Made by a program: the position numbers and the translations under genes. Source: Thermothelomyces thermophilus ATCC 42464 (lineage: Eukaryota > Ascomycota > Sordariomycetes > Sordariales > Chaetomiaceae). From it: DNA of 64,000 nt. Positions 13,711 to 25,423 of the stretch are shown here, piece after piece. Positions within the stretch are counted from its first letter, which is position 1. Each line of letters opens with the position of its first letter. Under the pieces are notes generated by a model. That model saw only the letters and a list, made by a program, of their open reading frames with translations. It made no database searches and was not told where the DNA came from. The stretch is taken from contig NC_016472.1 of assembly GCF_000226095.1 (NCBI RefSeq), positions 7,998,001 to 8,062,000 on the forward strand, read 5' to 3'.

Positions 13711-14925
13711 GAAAAAGCAAGGAGGCGTCCGTGAGCCTTCGCGGATTCGGTCCTCTGTGCATCTGCGGTGGAACCGGGGCCGGCCAGGGCGGGCCGGGGG
13801 TATTTCAGGGTCTGAGGAGACCTTGGGCGGTTGGGCGAAAGGCATGATGACAGCAGTCGCCCTTAACAGGGCAGCACTGCCCAGTCGTTACTGTGAAGCC
13901 AAGGCTGGTTGCCAACTGACAAGGGGGAGGGCGGGTAGCCAAAACCAGCCGGACGTATATACATAAGCAATGAGGTCACAGTACGGAGCGAACTATGCCT
14001 CGGAGGCTGCAGAGTTAGTAGGCGACAGGAGACGAGCAAGACTGGAAGATGAGGTAGTGAAGTAAGGAGATTGGCAACCGAGAACAAAAGAAAACGGAGA
14101 CAAGAACGGGCGGTCTACCTAAGGGACAGGGAAGAAAAACAATAAAAAAACATCAAGCATCCATCCTCACGCACCTGTCTCCCGGGCCCTGGTTCGATCT
14201 TACTTGGAGATGAGCAGGGTGAACGGCCGAATGCTGTGCGTCCAGCGCGACCCCGTTGCGCGGAGAGGGGAAGATCTTAGGCAGCGGTGGCCAGTCAGCA
14301 TACCATGGCAAGCATGAGTTACCAGAGCGTAGCAACGCTCTGGGGCGACGACATCATCGCCGAGCCCAAAATGGCACCCGCAGCAAATGAGAACCGTTGG
14401 GGGGGCAGCGCGCCGAGAGTGCGCTACAAGCTTGGAATTTGATGGGAGATTTTACCGGCCAATTTGCCTGCGAAACTTGGCAATGCACACTCGGAAGAAC
14501 TTCGTCGAAAAGTTGAATTGCTGGGAAGAGAAGGCTCGCCCGCGGCTCGATGAATGCCTTGCTCGAGGGTTAGGGCTTGAACCTTCCCCTCCAAGTCCGT
14601 CTCCCCATTTCGACGCTCACACCGCTGTGGCTGCCAAACGCCGTCCTCTTTTGCAGTTTTTTGGGCCTGCACCCCCACCCCCATTCAAATACGGCTCAAG
14701 CCAGAAATCAGGAGCAGTTACAGCTCGCAGAGAGAAGCCGGAAGTTTAAAATGCACGCGGCAGAGTTAACACTGTTATGCGCAGGAAGTATTCCTACATA
14801 ATTATATACATCACAATCTGTGGCCGGGTTTGGGCGCCCTTATAGCCTACCATCCTGGCCGTGGTTCCCTAACGGGAGCCGGTTCTCCGTTTTGGTTCCG
14901 ATACAATGAATATTCTGGGAGCCTT
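13711..14925. other. intergenic, containing dispersed-repeat copy A
   Basis: This lies upstream of the kelch-like gene and downstream of the GT32 gene. A 70-95 bp repeat (copy A) sits at its right end, in the likely 3' UTR of the GT32 gene. No other gene is seen. Confidence 0.4.
14814..14908 (+). repeat. dispersed repeat, copy A
   Basis: It shares a 34-nt identical core (14862-14895) with the reverse complement of 25700-25733, plus similarity on both sides (the stretch from CTTATAGCCTACCATCC to TTCCGATACA). Flank differences include several C/T and G/A changes. I cannot assign it to a known family; a short non-autonomous element is the simplest reading. Confidence 0.7.
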
Positions 14926-15965
14926 TCACGATGCCTCCCCACCCTTGGGATTCTTCCAGCTGCCAACATAGTGGTGCGTGACCAGTGGCGGAGAAAGCTT
15001 CATGTCCTTGTCGTAATGGTTCGCTGATGCGGCGAAAGCGTACCCCGGGAGAACTAGTACGTCCCCGACCAGTTTTGACTCCAGTATCTCTTGGATGTCC
15101 TGCTCCGTCGTGCGGAAGGCTCTGCCCAGGCTCCTCAACACGCCCTGCGTGAACCGTCTCGGGCCGGTGATATCAACCACGTCTCCGATTTTGTCGAGGG
15201 TCAGTTCTCCCACGGAGACATTATTCTTCTTCGCTTCGTCCTTCAGCCACTGCACCGTCTCCTCGATGACCGTCCACAGATGCGGCGACCCCGGTTTCGC
15301 CATGATGGTCCAAATCGCGAGCTGGTGGACAAAAGGCCGGGGCCAGCCGACATTAAACTCCCAGCCCACGACGACGTTGGTCTCGTCCTCATACTGCGGA
15401 GGAATCCATTCGCCGAAGGGCGTGTCGCACGAGACGTCCAGGTCGCAGTAGACGCCTCCTTCGGAGAAGAGGAGGAGGTAGCGGAGAAGGTCGACTTTGA
15501 GGATTGGAACTGATCCATCACAAGGCACTGTCAGCAATTCAGTGAAATCGACATGTTAAGCCGGAAGCACAAACCAGTGAGACCGAGATATGTCTCCACG
15601 AGATCGGGGTGGGAAGCGCCGAACGTATGCTGAACGTAGGTGTCGGCCCAGGCATCTGTAACAAATTCGGCCCGGTACTCGGGGTTCATCTCGATACACG
15701 TGTTCGTCCACGCTCTCGTCTGGTTTGTCAGGCCCTTGGGTCCGAGTTTATACCATATTTTCTTGGGTATGCTTGTTGAGGAATGTGAGTTGGCGCGCCG
15801 AACCGGCCATACCAGCCTGCTGGTGAAGCCGCGAAGTTCACTTGGATACCAAAACGTACAAACAAAGACTCGGAAAAAACAGCCCAAGAAAAGAGCGACA
15901 ACAATTAAAATTCGACAGGGCTTCCGCGACGCCGAGAACGGGCTTCCCGGCCTCATTCTTGCCAA
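14926..15965 (-). CDS. GT32 family glycosyltransferase, Och1-like
   Basis: Minus-strand exons 15965-15575 and 15509-14926 give 324 aa, joined by a 65-nt intron. The order is a short basic N-terminus, a signal-anchor at about residues 18-38 (CRILIVVALFLGCFF), a luminal stem, IPKKIWYKLGPKGL, and the catalytic region PILKVDLLRYLLLF-SEGGVYCDLDVSCD. The DLD motif at 153-155 should bind Mn2+ and the nucleotide sugar. This is a type II Golgi membrane protein of the DXD glycosyltransferase family that includes alpha-1,6-mannosyltransferase Och1. The exact linkage and acceptor cannot be told from sequence. The stop at 14926 lies close to dispersed-repeat copy A. Confidence 0.9.
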
Positions 15966-17361
15966 CGCCCAGCGCTGGTGGTGGTTCGGTGCGCGCGCGA
16001 CGGGCCCTCATAATCTGGCGGGGGGTTGCCACCCTTTTATCTTATGCTACATGAAATTAAAGGCACTAGCATGAGAGGGACGTGGCTCGAAGGGATAGGC
16101 CTGGCGTCGTTGTCTAGTGTCGTGCTAACAACGTGAACCAGCCTGTTGAGTCGGTAATACGCAGTCAGCACAGTGCACAGTGCAGGATTGGACATGATGC
16201 CCAATCAGAGCCAGACCAGCAGTCTCCTAAAACGTCAGGGCAAGCAAGCCAAGATGGATTGGGAAGGGCACTTTCTGAAGTGCTCCATCCGTAATGCCCT
16301 CTAAGTTTTGGGGGCCACCGATTCTCGTTCTGGTCAGATCGATTATTGGATGGGGATGCACCCCCACCGCCTTAGCTTGGGCGTCTCTTGACTCTGCCCT
16401 CATTTGCCCTGCGCCTTCTTCTCTGCCTCCTGCGGTTGGTTTCCTGCCATGCACGCTTGCTGACACGGACTTCCTTCTCCCGACCTGATTTGGGAAATGG
16501 ATCGATCTCAGCACCAGCCTGCCCCAAGGTAGGTGATATTTAGGCCGTGAGATAGTTACCTGGACGAGAGGAAATGGTCCCGCAATATACTATGTAAACT
16601 TCCTTGGTTAGAGTTGGCAGCAGTGCGAAGCATCAAAACAGAGACAAAGAAGTGTATGGATTAATTATAGGCTGCATCAGGCACGGCACCGAGGAAATCA
16701 GAGTTATCCGCGATCAAGTTGAATCTATACTATCCTTTTGATGATAGACAACTTGACTTAATTAGCTCTAATCCGCGGTTTCGAAGACGTCCCGCTCTTC
16801 CATGTTCGCTCGCCTTTCGGTAATGTGATTTCGATTGGTCACCTAATAATGACCTGGAATATCTGGAATATGTCTCTTCTGCTGTGTTAAAACTTCAAGC
16901 GATGACACACTTCGAATTCTCGCATTGAGAGGCCGCACCTATATAATTAATTACTCCACAAAGATAGGTACCTAGTTATGTACCTACTTGAATCAAACAA
17001 CCAATCCGCGTCTGCAGGTATGTATGTATAACAAGTACTTGTTTGAATGACAAATGAGAGCCGTTTTCTTTCTTTCTTTCTTTCTTTCTTTTTGACACAC
17101 AGTTTCCAAACAGTTTATAGATATAATAATTCAGTTGACTAAATCAGTTATGCTTAGTTTGCCAAGTGCCCGATGTATTGATCAGGGGCATCGCGAATTC
17201 ACCAGTTAAGTCGATCGCGTCTCCTATTACACAACAAGCTAATTTACACCATTTCAGCCCCTACATCATCTGTCGGTCTCGCGGCTTTGTTCAACCACTA
17301 ACCTGATGGGTCACGCAGGAGGACTTAACTATCGAGACAAACCCCGCGGCGCCCATGCCGT
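15966..17361. other. intergenic; AT-rich island from about 16540
   Basis: The first 550 bases are the upstream region of the GT32 gene. From about 16540 to 17300 the base composition shifts clearly to A and T, unlike the rest of the window, with many TA steps and no open frame of note. This resembles repeat-induced point mutation relics or a spacer beside one. A TTTC repeat lies inside it. Confidence 0.5.
17064..17093 (+). repeat. TTTC tetranucleotide microsatellite
   Basis: About seven tandem TTTC units inside the AT-rich island. Confidence 0.85.
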
Positions 17362-18053
17362 TTTGTCACTGTTGGCGGCGGTCCTGCCGGCCAGGTGCTT
17401 GCGGCTGGGCTGTCTGAGGACGTCGATGCGCAGGTCCTCGTCGTCGACGCCTGCGAGGATCTCAGCGCCGATCCCAGAGTCAGAATCCCTGCCATGTAGC
17501 CGCCGCTTCAGGAGATTGAATGAGACTGGCATTTCAGGAGCGCCTCTCAGATCAGTCGCCTTTTTAGTCTTCCGGAGAGTCTTCGTACAGCTGATCAAAT
17601 CACGGCAGGATGACTTGACGGTGGAAAGCCGGTGATCCCTCAACGCCGCCTGCTCGGCGATTCCAGCGCTCTCAATGTCACGAACTTCGTTGTCGGTGCA
17701 AAGGACGACCCGGACGCTTGAATGGGGCTCAGCAATCCAGGCTCGGACCGGGAGACCTTCTCCAGGTACCTCAAGAGAACGCAAACGTCGGAAGGCGGAT
17801 CCCAGGCCGCCAACGAGGACGCCGTTTGGACCAACGTCGCCGAGGAAGAGACCAAGCGGCCCAACGTCTGGAGAGACCATTGTACCGTCTACACCGTACA
17901 TGCAGGTGCTCTGTGACGTCGCGCGAGATCGTGGACGCGGTCCCGAGGGTGTACGGGACGCCAAATCTGAGCGTCGTGGCTGCGAACGTGATGCCTTCTA
18001 TCACGAGAGTCGATACAATGGGGACAATGGCGGCAGAGGAGGGATCTGAACAG
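17362..18053 (+). pseudogene. relic of a GMC-family FAD oxidoreductase
   Basis: Two ends of a GMC oxidoreductase can be read on the plus strand. At 17362-17496 the frame gives FVTVGGGPAGQVLAAGLSED, then VLVVDACEDLSADPRVRIPAM. This is the N-terminal FAD-binding beta-alpha-beta motif (GGGxAG) and the following conserved strand of the family; it ends in a stop. At about 17920-18053, in another frame, EIVDAVPRVYGTPNLSVVA then NVMPSITRVDTMGTMAAEE matches the C-terminal (VVDPRLRVYGTxNLRVVDASVMP) region. Between them, a stretch including DHCTVYTVH may be the decayed HPVGT segment, but most of the substrate domain is missing. The family is usually about 550-650 aa; only about 700 bp remain in at least two frames. 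It is not a working gene. The AT-rich island abuts it. Confidence 0.8.
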
Positions 18054-18323
18054 GTCTTTGAAGGGGAGGTCGTGGTATGCTTGTCACTTCTGGTTTACGC
18101 ACCAAGTCTTGAACCGAACTGAAGGGACACAAATCGCTTTCAAACCAGGACCGAGCTATCGAAATAATCACAGTGTTGAACTCCGATCCAAAACGTTTTC
18201 ATATGAGGCGCTCTCAATTGATGCGGCGGTAAGCATGCAACCGCCTCGAAGCACGCCTAATTCAACCGCCCCTGCATTGTTCCGATCCTCCAATCCCCCG
18301 ATTTTACCTGTCCCGCTCCTTCT

Positions 18324-18958
18324 CTACTTATCCTTCTCCTCTTCGCCGACCGCCACCAGCTTGCCCACGACCAGATACTTCTCCTCGAACCGCTCCTCCC
18401 AGCCCCTCAGCGCCTCCAACTCGGACGGACCCAGGTCCTCGAGCGTGTCCAGCGGCCCGTCCAGGTCCTTGGTCAGCATGTCCTCGGCGAAGCTCCCGCA
18501 GGCCAGGCCGCGCGAGGCGTCGCGGCCGGCAAAGTTGGCGTAGGGGCCCCCGGGGCCGTAGAAGTTGCGGCCCCGCGACACGTCAAAGACGCGCCCGCGC
18601 ACGGCCAGGTACACGGGCTTGCCGTCCTCGCCGTTGTAGGGCAGTAGGGTACGCGGCGTGAAGGTGCGGAAGACGATGGCCGGCTCCTCCTTGGGCAGCT
18701 GCGGCGGCGGGGTTGGGCGGAGGAAGAAGGCGTAGGCAGTATAGAGGAGGACGGAGAGGAGCAGGCCGTTGAGTGGGGTGAAGAGGGTGTTGCTAGCGTT
18801 GGGTGAAAGGTGTCAGCAGGAATTTTCCTTTTTTTTACCATTCCTTCCTTTCTGCCTTATCGAAGTGCCGACGGTGGGTAAGAAGGGAAAGCGGCGTACT
18901 TGGAGGATGTGTCGGCGTTAGAGGCGAATTGCGCCACGCGCTGTTGGACGTAGTCCAT
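18324..18958 (-). CDS. Dap1-like cytochrome b5-fold haem-binding membrane protein
   Basis: Minus-strand exons 18958-18900 and 18792-18324 give 175 aa, starting MDYVQQRVAQFASN. A membrane segment lies at about residues 26-43 (NGLLLSVLLYTAYAFFL). The cytochrome b5-like domain follows, with IVFRTFTPRTLLPYNGED, VYLAVRGRVFDVSRGRNFYG and GPYANFAGRDASRGLA, the hallmark of the MAPR (progesterone receptor membrane component) family. Yeast and S. pombe Dap1 bind haem and support the sterol enzyme Cyp51/Erg11 at the ER. The Tyr in FYGPGGPY and the Tyr in VYLAVRG are the positions expected to contact haem. The C-terminal VVGKLVAVGEEEKDK is usual. Length and layout agree with fungal Dap1. Confidence 0.92.
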
Positions 18959-20018
18959 TTTCTCAAGTTATGTTGGCAGCCCTTTATCTCCGAGAAAAAA
19001 AGCCGAAGCAACAGTCAGCAGTCCGTGCTGGGCTAGATGCAATATCACCACAGCGTCTGGCAGGCGTTGTTGCCCTTAGGTATAGTTGCCGAGCCGTCTC
19101 GCTGGTCCGACGGGTCTGGCTTCGTCGGTGTTCTGGAGTGGGGTGCGGAGTATTCGGATTCCGAACGGATGAGAGTACCCGACCTCTCTCGCAACGCCCC
19201 TGCCTGAAGAAGTAAAAATGAAGAGCACGGGCCAGGCTTTCTCCACTGATGCAAGGACGGGTAAAGATGGCAGTTCTTGGCAGCAACCTGCAGTGGAGCT
19301 TGAACCCTTGTCTGATCTCATCAATTGAGAAGGGGCAAGAAAGGGTCCAGTGCTCGCAACCTCATAATCTATCAAAACTTTACAGTTCAAGAAGCCCCTG
19401 CTTCTCAGTTAAAATGCATACTTTGCTAACATGGTGGGTGCACATATCCACGCACCACAGTCCTTCGTTCTCTTTGTTTTTTTGAAGCTAATGCGGGGTC
19501 TGCACACGCCGCTGTCTGTACCTTGTTTGTAGTACATACATACATACATACCTGAGTACACTAGCAAGGACTCGGGTGTTCCCTGACCAGCTGAGGTCAT
19601 ACCCGCAGCAGCGCAATTCGCCGCCCGCAGCGATGACCTTGACGGCGGGCCAAAGAAGCACAAACATTGAGCCCTGCGCAACAAACACTGCTCCCGCACA
19701 GCCAAGCTGAGCCAATACAACTCTGGAAGCACTAGAGTAGTCAAGGCCGCCAGCCATCTCTGGTCCATTGGTCCTCTGCGTCATGGAACAGGCGGCGTAA
19801 TCCGTACTGTGGATGTGTCTTCTTGCTCCAGTCCAGCTGAACTACCCCTTCACTGCCCTCCAACCTGTCTCCCCCTCATTCGTATATATCTCCGTGGATC
19901 TTGCGCTCCTCATAAACGCCCCATTGGAAAGTTCCAAGTAGATTCTGTTTTATCCTTCGGTAGAGTAGATCGTGAACACTCAATTCTCGCACCCTCCAAT
20001 CTAACGGCAACAGACGCA
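18959..20018. promoter_or_regulatory. divergent intergenic region between the Dap1-like gene and the small gene at 20019
   Basis: No gene is seen. A TACA/CATA short repeat lies at about 19534-19553 and a TCCGTAC motif at 19801-19807. The 200 bases before 20019 look like a leader. Confidence 0.4.
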
Positions 20019-20498
20019 ATGGATTTCATCAACAAGCTCGCCAACCAAACCGGCAGCAACCAGGGCGACAAAGCCCAGGGCCAGCAAGCCACCAGCCAGC
20101 ACCAAAACCAGCAGTCCGGTTCCGGCTCTGGTGGCTTCCTCGACAAGCTCCAGGGCATGGCCGGCGGCGGTGCTCAAGGCGAGAAGAGAGAAGACGCCCT
20201 CGACAAAGGTAGATTGCTCCTACCTATTACGTCATTCGCGCTGAGCAGGCAAAGCTGACCGGAGCTCACTTGCTATCTGTCTTTTTTCGTTGAGAAAGGC
20301 ATCGATTGGGTACAGGAGAATATCCTCAAGCAGGGTCCGCAAAACAACGAGAGCGCCACCGAGCAGGCCAAGGACCGCCTTATCGCCCAGCAGATCCGCG
20401 ACCAGTACCGGAATGCCACTGGAAAGGACTTCCCCATCAAGGAGAAAGAGAAGAACGAGGCGGAGAAGGAGTCGGGAGGGCTGAGTGGCCTGTTCTAG
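20019..20498 (+). CDS. small conserved fungal protein, function unknown
   Basis: Exons 20019-20208 and 20299-20498 give 129 aa. It begins MDFINKLANQTGSNQGDK, then has a Gln/Ser/Gly-rich low-complexity part, FLDKLQGMAGGGAQGEKRED, ALDKGIDWVQENILKQG, QNNESATEQAKDRLIAQQIR and a charged end. This order (MDF, FLDKL, GEKREDxLDK, IDxVQE, GPQNNES) recurs in small ascomycete proteins I know only as uncharacterised, some reported as stress-induced. It is hydrophilic, with predicted helices in the second half and no membrane segment or signal peptide. The intron falls inside the GEKRED-GIDW block, so both exons are needed, which supports the model. Confidence 0.85.
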
Positions 20499-22137
20499 CT
20501 AGTCAGCTCTAGGCATATTCCAGCTTGGTTTCACTGCTGCTCAATGTCTTGCTGTTCTGCTTTACCCCATCTTCCCGGAGTAAATGGATCGAGTATCCAT
20601 TTTGGGAGACGAGTTGATGCAGACCGGTAACCCCTAACCCACGACGTCGCTTTCTTGAGAGTTGTACGTCCACCACCAGACGAAGCGTGTGCCGGTTCAA
20701 TCAGCACGCCATTCGGAACATCATTACAGAACAGACCGGCACCCTTTTCGGCAGTGTGAGGGATGTGTGGATGGAACAGGCGTTGATCCTAGCGCCGAAG
20801 TTAGTGAGCCTTCGGGGGCCAGGTAAAATGGGGTCAATCTATGGCTTGTCCGGGGATTCAAAATTCCTATCTCGCAGAACTGAAAGAGTCGACAGTGTCC
20901 CTCCTCACACCGGAGCAAAGCCAGCATGCCAGAAATCTCAGAAGGACCGGCAAGGAGCAGCGTACCAGAATTCCCAAAAACGCCGCGATCTTTACGGGCC
21001 GCGGAGCACCAGCTGGCATGTAGACGGCAGGAAGTAAACCCAAGGAACCATGCATACTCCAGAATTCCATCGGTGGAAACAACACCAGAGGTGGGCTCAG
21101 AGTTTGGGCTGCCGTAGCAAATAAGGGTCAACCTGATTGTGAGATGGGGGATAGCAAAGCCATTCATCGGAAGGCTGTTGCAGTCTGCGACGTAACGGCC
21201 GCACATGTGCGGCCAAATTGTTCCTGCGCACGACGGAAACAGCCACGATGGCAGTCTCGGTTGTATTTAATATGCCATCGTTGCCCCAGAGCGGTCATGC
21301 TTTTCCAGGATAGCTTGGAGCTAGTCATCCGCAGTCGTCTCTTGGGTTGCGTGCGAACCACAAACGCGGTGACGGGCCCGTGACAACTCTTTGAGGAACT
21401 CCTGTTCTCGGGAAGGTCGGCACCATAACTATTCCCCTTGGACTCGTGCACGAGGTCCCCTAGAAAACACGAAGGCTCATCCATAGCGGTTTGAAGGCAG
21501 CGAGACTAGGAGAGATGGGGGCCGAACCACTTCAGGCGGGCATCATCAAGGCTGTTCAATAAATGTGCGTATCCTGAGGGTTTCAGTTGACAATTTATAA
21601 AGCAAACATGACTAAGGGTAGCAACTCGGTCCAATATCAACAGAGGCAATACTTTCCTGCAAATGATGGGAAATGGCCTCTCACATTTGCACAAGAGCGA
21701 ATGCGACGGTTGTACTCCGTTTGTGTGACTGACAAAGTTGGGATTCGAACCAAGGGTTGGGTTTCATCCAAGCGCTGGCCGATCGGGATTTCTCCGGAAG
21801 GTGCGCTGACGGGACACCAAACCCCACCATCACCGACCCTGGAACCTGCGGGGTGCGACGCCCGAGCACCCCAAAGCCACTTTCTTGGCAGCTCAACCGT
21901 AGGCTTGTTTGTACTGTAATCCGTACATACCTACATACAAGTCGACCATCCCTGACAGACCCTTCTCCTTGTTTCCGTTTGATCGACGACAAACTCTCTG
22001 GCCAGCGTGCACCCCGGACCGCCCATCTCCCCGTCGACGACCGATTATTTTTTCCGCTGCAGTCGTAACCCAGCTCATTCCCTACCGAAGCTCAGCCCCA
22101 ACTCGCCTCGCGCCAGTGCATCCAAAGGCCCTGTTGC
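20499..22137. other. intergenic between the small gene and vps9
   Basis: Several open frames cross this stretch but none shows protein-like composition. A TCCGTAC motif lies at about 21920-21926, followed by CATACCTACATAC. The last 150 bases are pyrimidine-rich, probably the vps9 leader. Confidence 0.4.
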
Positions 22138-24306
22138 ATGTCTCCCCACGATCAGGAAGCCATCCCCCCCAACCCGCAGGGGATCTCGAGAGATGCGACT
22201 GTATCAAATGACAGCGGAGTAAGCCCGGCTCCGAATGGGTCTTCTGGGGAAGCAGAGGGAAGAGCGGCCGAGACTGGCTCGCAAGATCATGGCGACGAGA
22301 AGCGCACAAGCACCGCAGAGCATTCCCCAGTGTCGCCGCACGGTTTCAGCGGACATGTCGAGCAGGACAAACTCCCCGAGGAAGGAGACCCGATGTCCTC
22401 GTCGATCGCAACCCTGAAGCCGACAACGACCCCGACTACTACAACCTCCACGCAGTACTTGACTGCCGAATCCAAAGTTTACATTGATCCCACGCCACCT
22501 ACACCGACATATTCCCGGCCTCCTTCACGAGCGCCCTCCTCGGCTGCCCATTCGAGATCCGAGGACCCGTCCCCAACGAGATCCGATACGGCCTACGATG
22601 ACAAGAGATACACGAGCGAGGATGAGCAAGAGCGGGGATCTAGGTCCGAAATTCAGAGCATCATGGAGCAATTCAGCGAGCAACGAGGAGGCCCTGGTCC
22701 GGACGAGGTTATGAGTCCCAGGCTGGAGATGGCATCACCTCTACTTGGAACTTCGGTCCAGCATCCTCCACGGAAATCGAGCCTCGAGCCCCTAGCTCCC
22801 TCTATCGCGCAACAGCTCCAAGATTTGCAAGGCCTTCGGGTATCGGCCTCATCGCCGACCAGTGCAAAGTCAAGGAACGAAGGCGAAGAGCCTGGACCTC
22901 CCGTCCCGCCAAAGGACGAGTCTGCTCATTCGGGGCGCTCGCGGGAGGAGAGCGGAGAGTCCCCCATGTCTCCCATATCCTCGCTTCACCGCCCGCCCCC
23001 GCCAGAACCCGAACCCGAGCCGGCGCTGCCGTTCGACTTCCATAGGTTCTTGGAGCAGCTCCGCAACAAAAAGGCCGATCCAGTCGCCCGGTATCTCAAG
23101 TCCTTTCTTTCCGAGTTCGGAAAGCGCCAGTGGATGGTGCACGAGCAGGTCAAGATTATCAGCGATTTCCTCGCCTTCATCGCAAACAAGATGGCCCAGT
23201 GCGAGGTATGGAAGGACGTTTCGGATGCCGAGTTTGACAACGCCCGAGAAGGCATGGAGAAGCTTGTCATGAACCGCCTTTATGCGCAGACCTTCTCCCC
23301 CGCCATCCCCCCACCCCAACCGCTACCGGGGCCAAGAAAGAGGAGGGGACAAGAGCGAATCATGGGCCCGGGACGGCGCGGTCAGCATCAGGAGGATGTG
23401 GAACGAGACGAGGTCCTTGCGCAGAAGATCAAAATTTACAGCTGGGTCAGGGAGGAGCATCTCGACATTCCACCAGTAAGCGAGAGCGGGAAGCGGTTTC
23501 TGAAGCTCGCTCAACAGGGTAGGGAGCCCGACCTCTGTGCGTCTGTTGCCGGACTGACAATGGTGTAGAGCTGCTCAAGATCAAGTCATACCGTGCGCCA
23601 CGGGACAAGATCATCTGCGTCCTGAACTGCTGCAAAGTTATTTTCGGTGGGTGGTTTGGATCCGATTTAATTCGAGGCATCTTGGTCACTAACTTTCTTA
23701 GGCCTGCTTAAACACACCAAGTCGGACTCTTCTGCCGATTCCTTCATGCCATTGTTGATTTACGTTGTACTGCAGGCCAATCCGGAGCATCTGGTGTCCA
23801 ACGTCCAGTACATTCTGAGATTCCGGAATCAGGAGAAGTTGGGTGGAGAAGCTGGCTACTACCTCTCTTCACTGGTGCGTCCGTCAGGCACTCCGCGTGC
23901 CCGTGAACCTCACTAACCGTCGCGCAGATGGGTGCAATCCAGTTTATTGAGAACATGGACCGGACAACTCTCACCATATCCGATGAGGAGTTCGAACAGA
24001 ACGTCGAGGCCGCCGTCTCCGCCATCGCGGAGAAACACCGCTCTGAGTCCCCACCGCCTCCTCCTCCCCAGTCCGAGAAGTCGGCCGCTTTAAGGCCTCC
24101 AACCGCGAGTGGCTCGGGTTCTTCGTCTACCAGACCGTCCCTCGACGTCGACCGCCCGGCAAGTCCGCGCCGCTCGACGCCGCCCGACGAGCCTCGGGAC
24201 AGTGGCGAGTACAGCGGCAGCGACGAGAAGGCTGCCATCACCGGGCTGCTGCGATCTATCCAGAAGCCGCTCAGCACGATCGGCAGGATATTCTCGGACG
24301 AGCCTT

Positions 24307-24337
<31 letters not shown>

Positions 24338-24684
24338 AACAAGCGGTAACACAGGCATCGCCAGCCCGGCGCGCACGCCACAGCCGGAACGCGGCGACGC
24401 CGACTTGCGTGCTCGGCAGCGGATGTCGGCAGAGGAGGCAGCGGCGCGACAGGCGAGTGCGGAGGCGGCCGAGGCGCAGCGGCTTCAGCGAGCCGAGCAC
24501 GCCAACGTGGTAGAGACGCTGGCGGGCATGTTTCCGGATCTGGACCGGGAAGTCATCAGTGATGTGGTGTACCAGAAACAGGGGAGGTGAGTGATTCCAT
24601 TTGTGCTCTTGGAATAGGGCGAGTTTACTGACGGTAGTAGGGTCGGGTTGGCAGTTGACGCCTGCCTGGCATTGTCGGCGTGAG
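22138..24684 (+). CDS. vps9: Vps9-type Rab5 guanine nucleotide exchange factor with C-terminal CUE domain
   Basis: Exons 22138-23518, 23569-23646, 23702-23874, 23928-24586 and 24642-24684 give 777 aa. A long Ser/Pro-rich N-terminus (to about 290) precedes a helical bundle starting PFDFHRFLEQLRNKKADPVA. The VPS9 domain follows at about 428-560, with IKIYSWVREEHLDIPP, RAPRDKIICVLNCCKVIF, SFMPLLIYVVLQANPEHL, NVQYILRFRN and YYLSSLMGAIQFIENMD. A second disordered linker leads to a CUE domain at about 738-777 (VVETLAGMFPDLDREVISDV). Vps9 activates Rab5/Vps21 GTPases on endosomes for vacuolar sorting, and the CUE domain binds ubiquitin. The last exon is only 43 nt and is required to finish the CUE helix, which supports the final splice. 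Confidence 0.93.
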
Positions 24685-25423
24685 CTCGTTTAATTATTTA
24701 GGTACTTGAAGGGCCCAGCTTGTGGGAGAAGGAAGACGATTGGCTGATGACGGAATCCGTCTTCCCCTCTTCCCTTCCGCTTCTGTTTAATTTTTCCTCC
24801 CTTCCAGCATTCTCCTTTTTTTGAACAATGGGACCTTCTATACAATTTTTCTTTCCAAGCGAGCATTGGGCGGGATTGGCGGCTATATATAGGCATATTT
24901 TTGGTGTATCTGCATTGCTGGGGGATAGCCAATGGAAGATATCATCGAAGTGGACTTGATCAAGGCATCCAGTTTGATAGGACTGGTGGGCGGTATCGCC
25001 TGCGTCCTCTGCAATTAAAGCGACGAATTCGACGGGTGCACTCTCTGCGTGTAATGTCGGGCTTGTTGAATGGTGATGTATGTACACAAGCCGCGTCCTT
25101 CATAGTATAGCTCTGGCGTGCAGATGAGGTTGGAGGTTATTAGTCTCCCTTTATTACAGAGAATGTTGGCAACTGGATACGCTCTAACTTGACTCTAGTA
25201 GTTCTTACATTAGACTTGATAAATTAACGCGAGAAGTCGGAACCCCCTTGTTACCCATGGATTTATCCGACATCTGTGTAGTACTCCTGCGCATTGAAAT
25301 CGAGGCAATTCCAGGTCTTACTCCAGTATTGTTATCGAAATCACCGTTCAAACGGCTTATGTGTTAAACAGCAAAATGGAAGCTTGTTGGTGGTGGAATC
25401 ACTGGGAAAAAAGAACACAAGCT

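Noticed and set aside
17329-17964. Minus-strand frame of 211 codons
   Set aside because: It lies across the GMC relic on the opposite strand; the plus-strand family motifs explain the sequence better.
20724-21206. Minus-strand frame of 160 codons between the small gene and vps9
   Set aside because: No family motif, mixed composition and no supporting splice sites.
21738-21760. GGATTCGAACC, like a tRNA B box on the minus strand
   Set aside because: The T stem does not pair properly and no matching acceptor or anticodon arm exists at the right distance.
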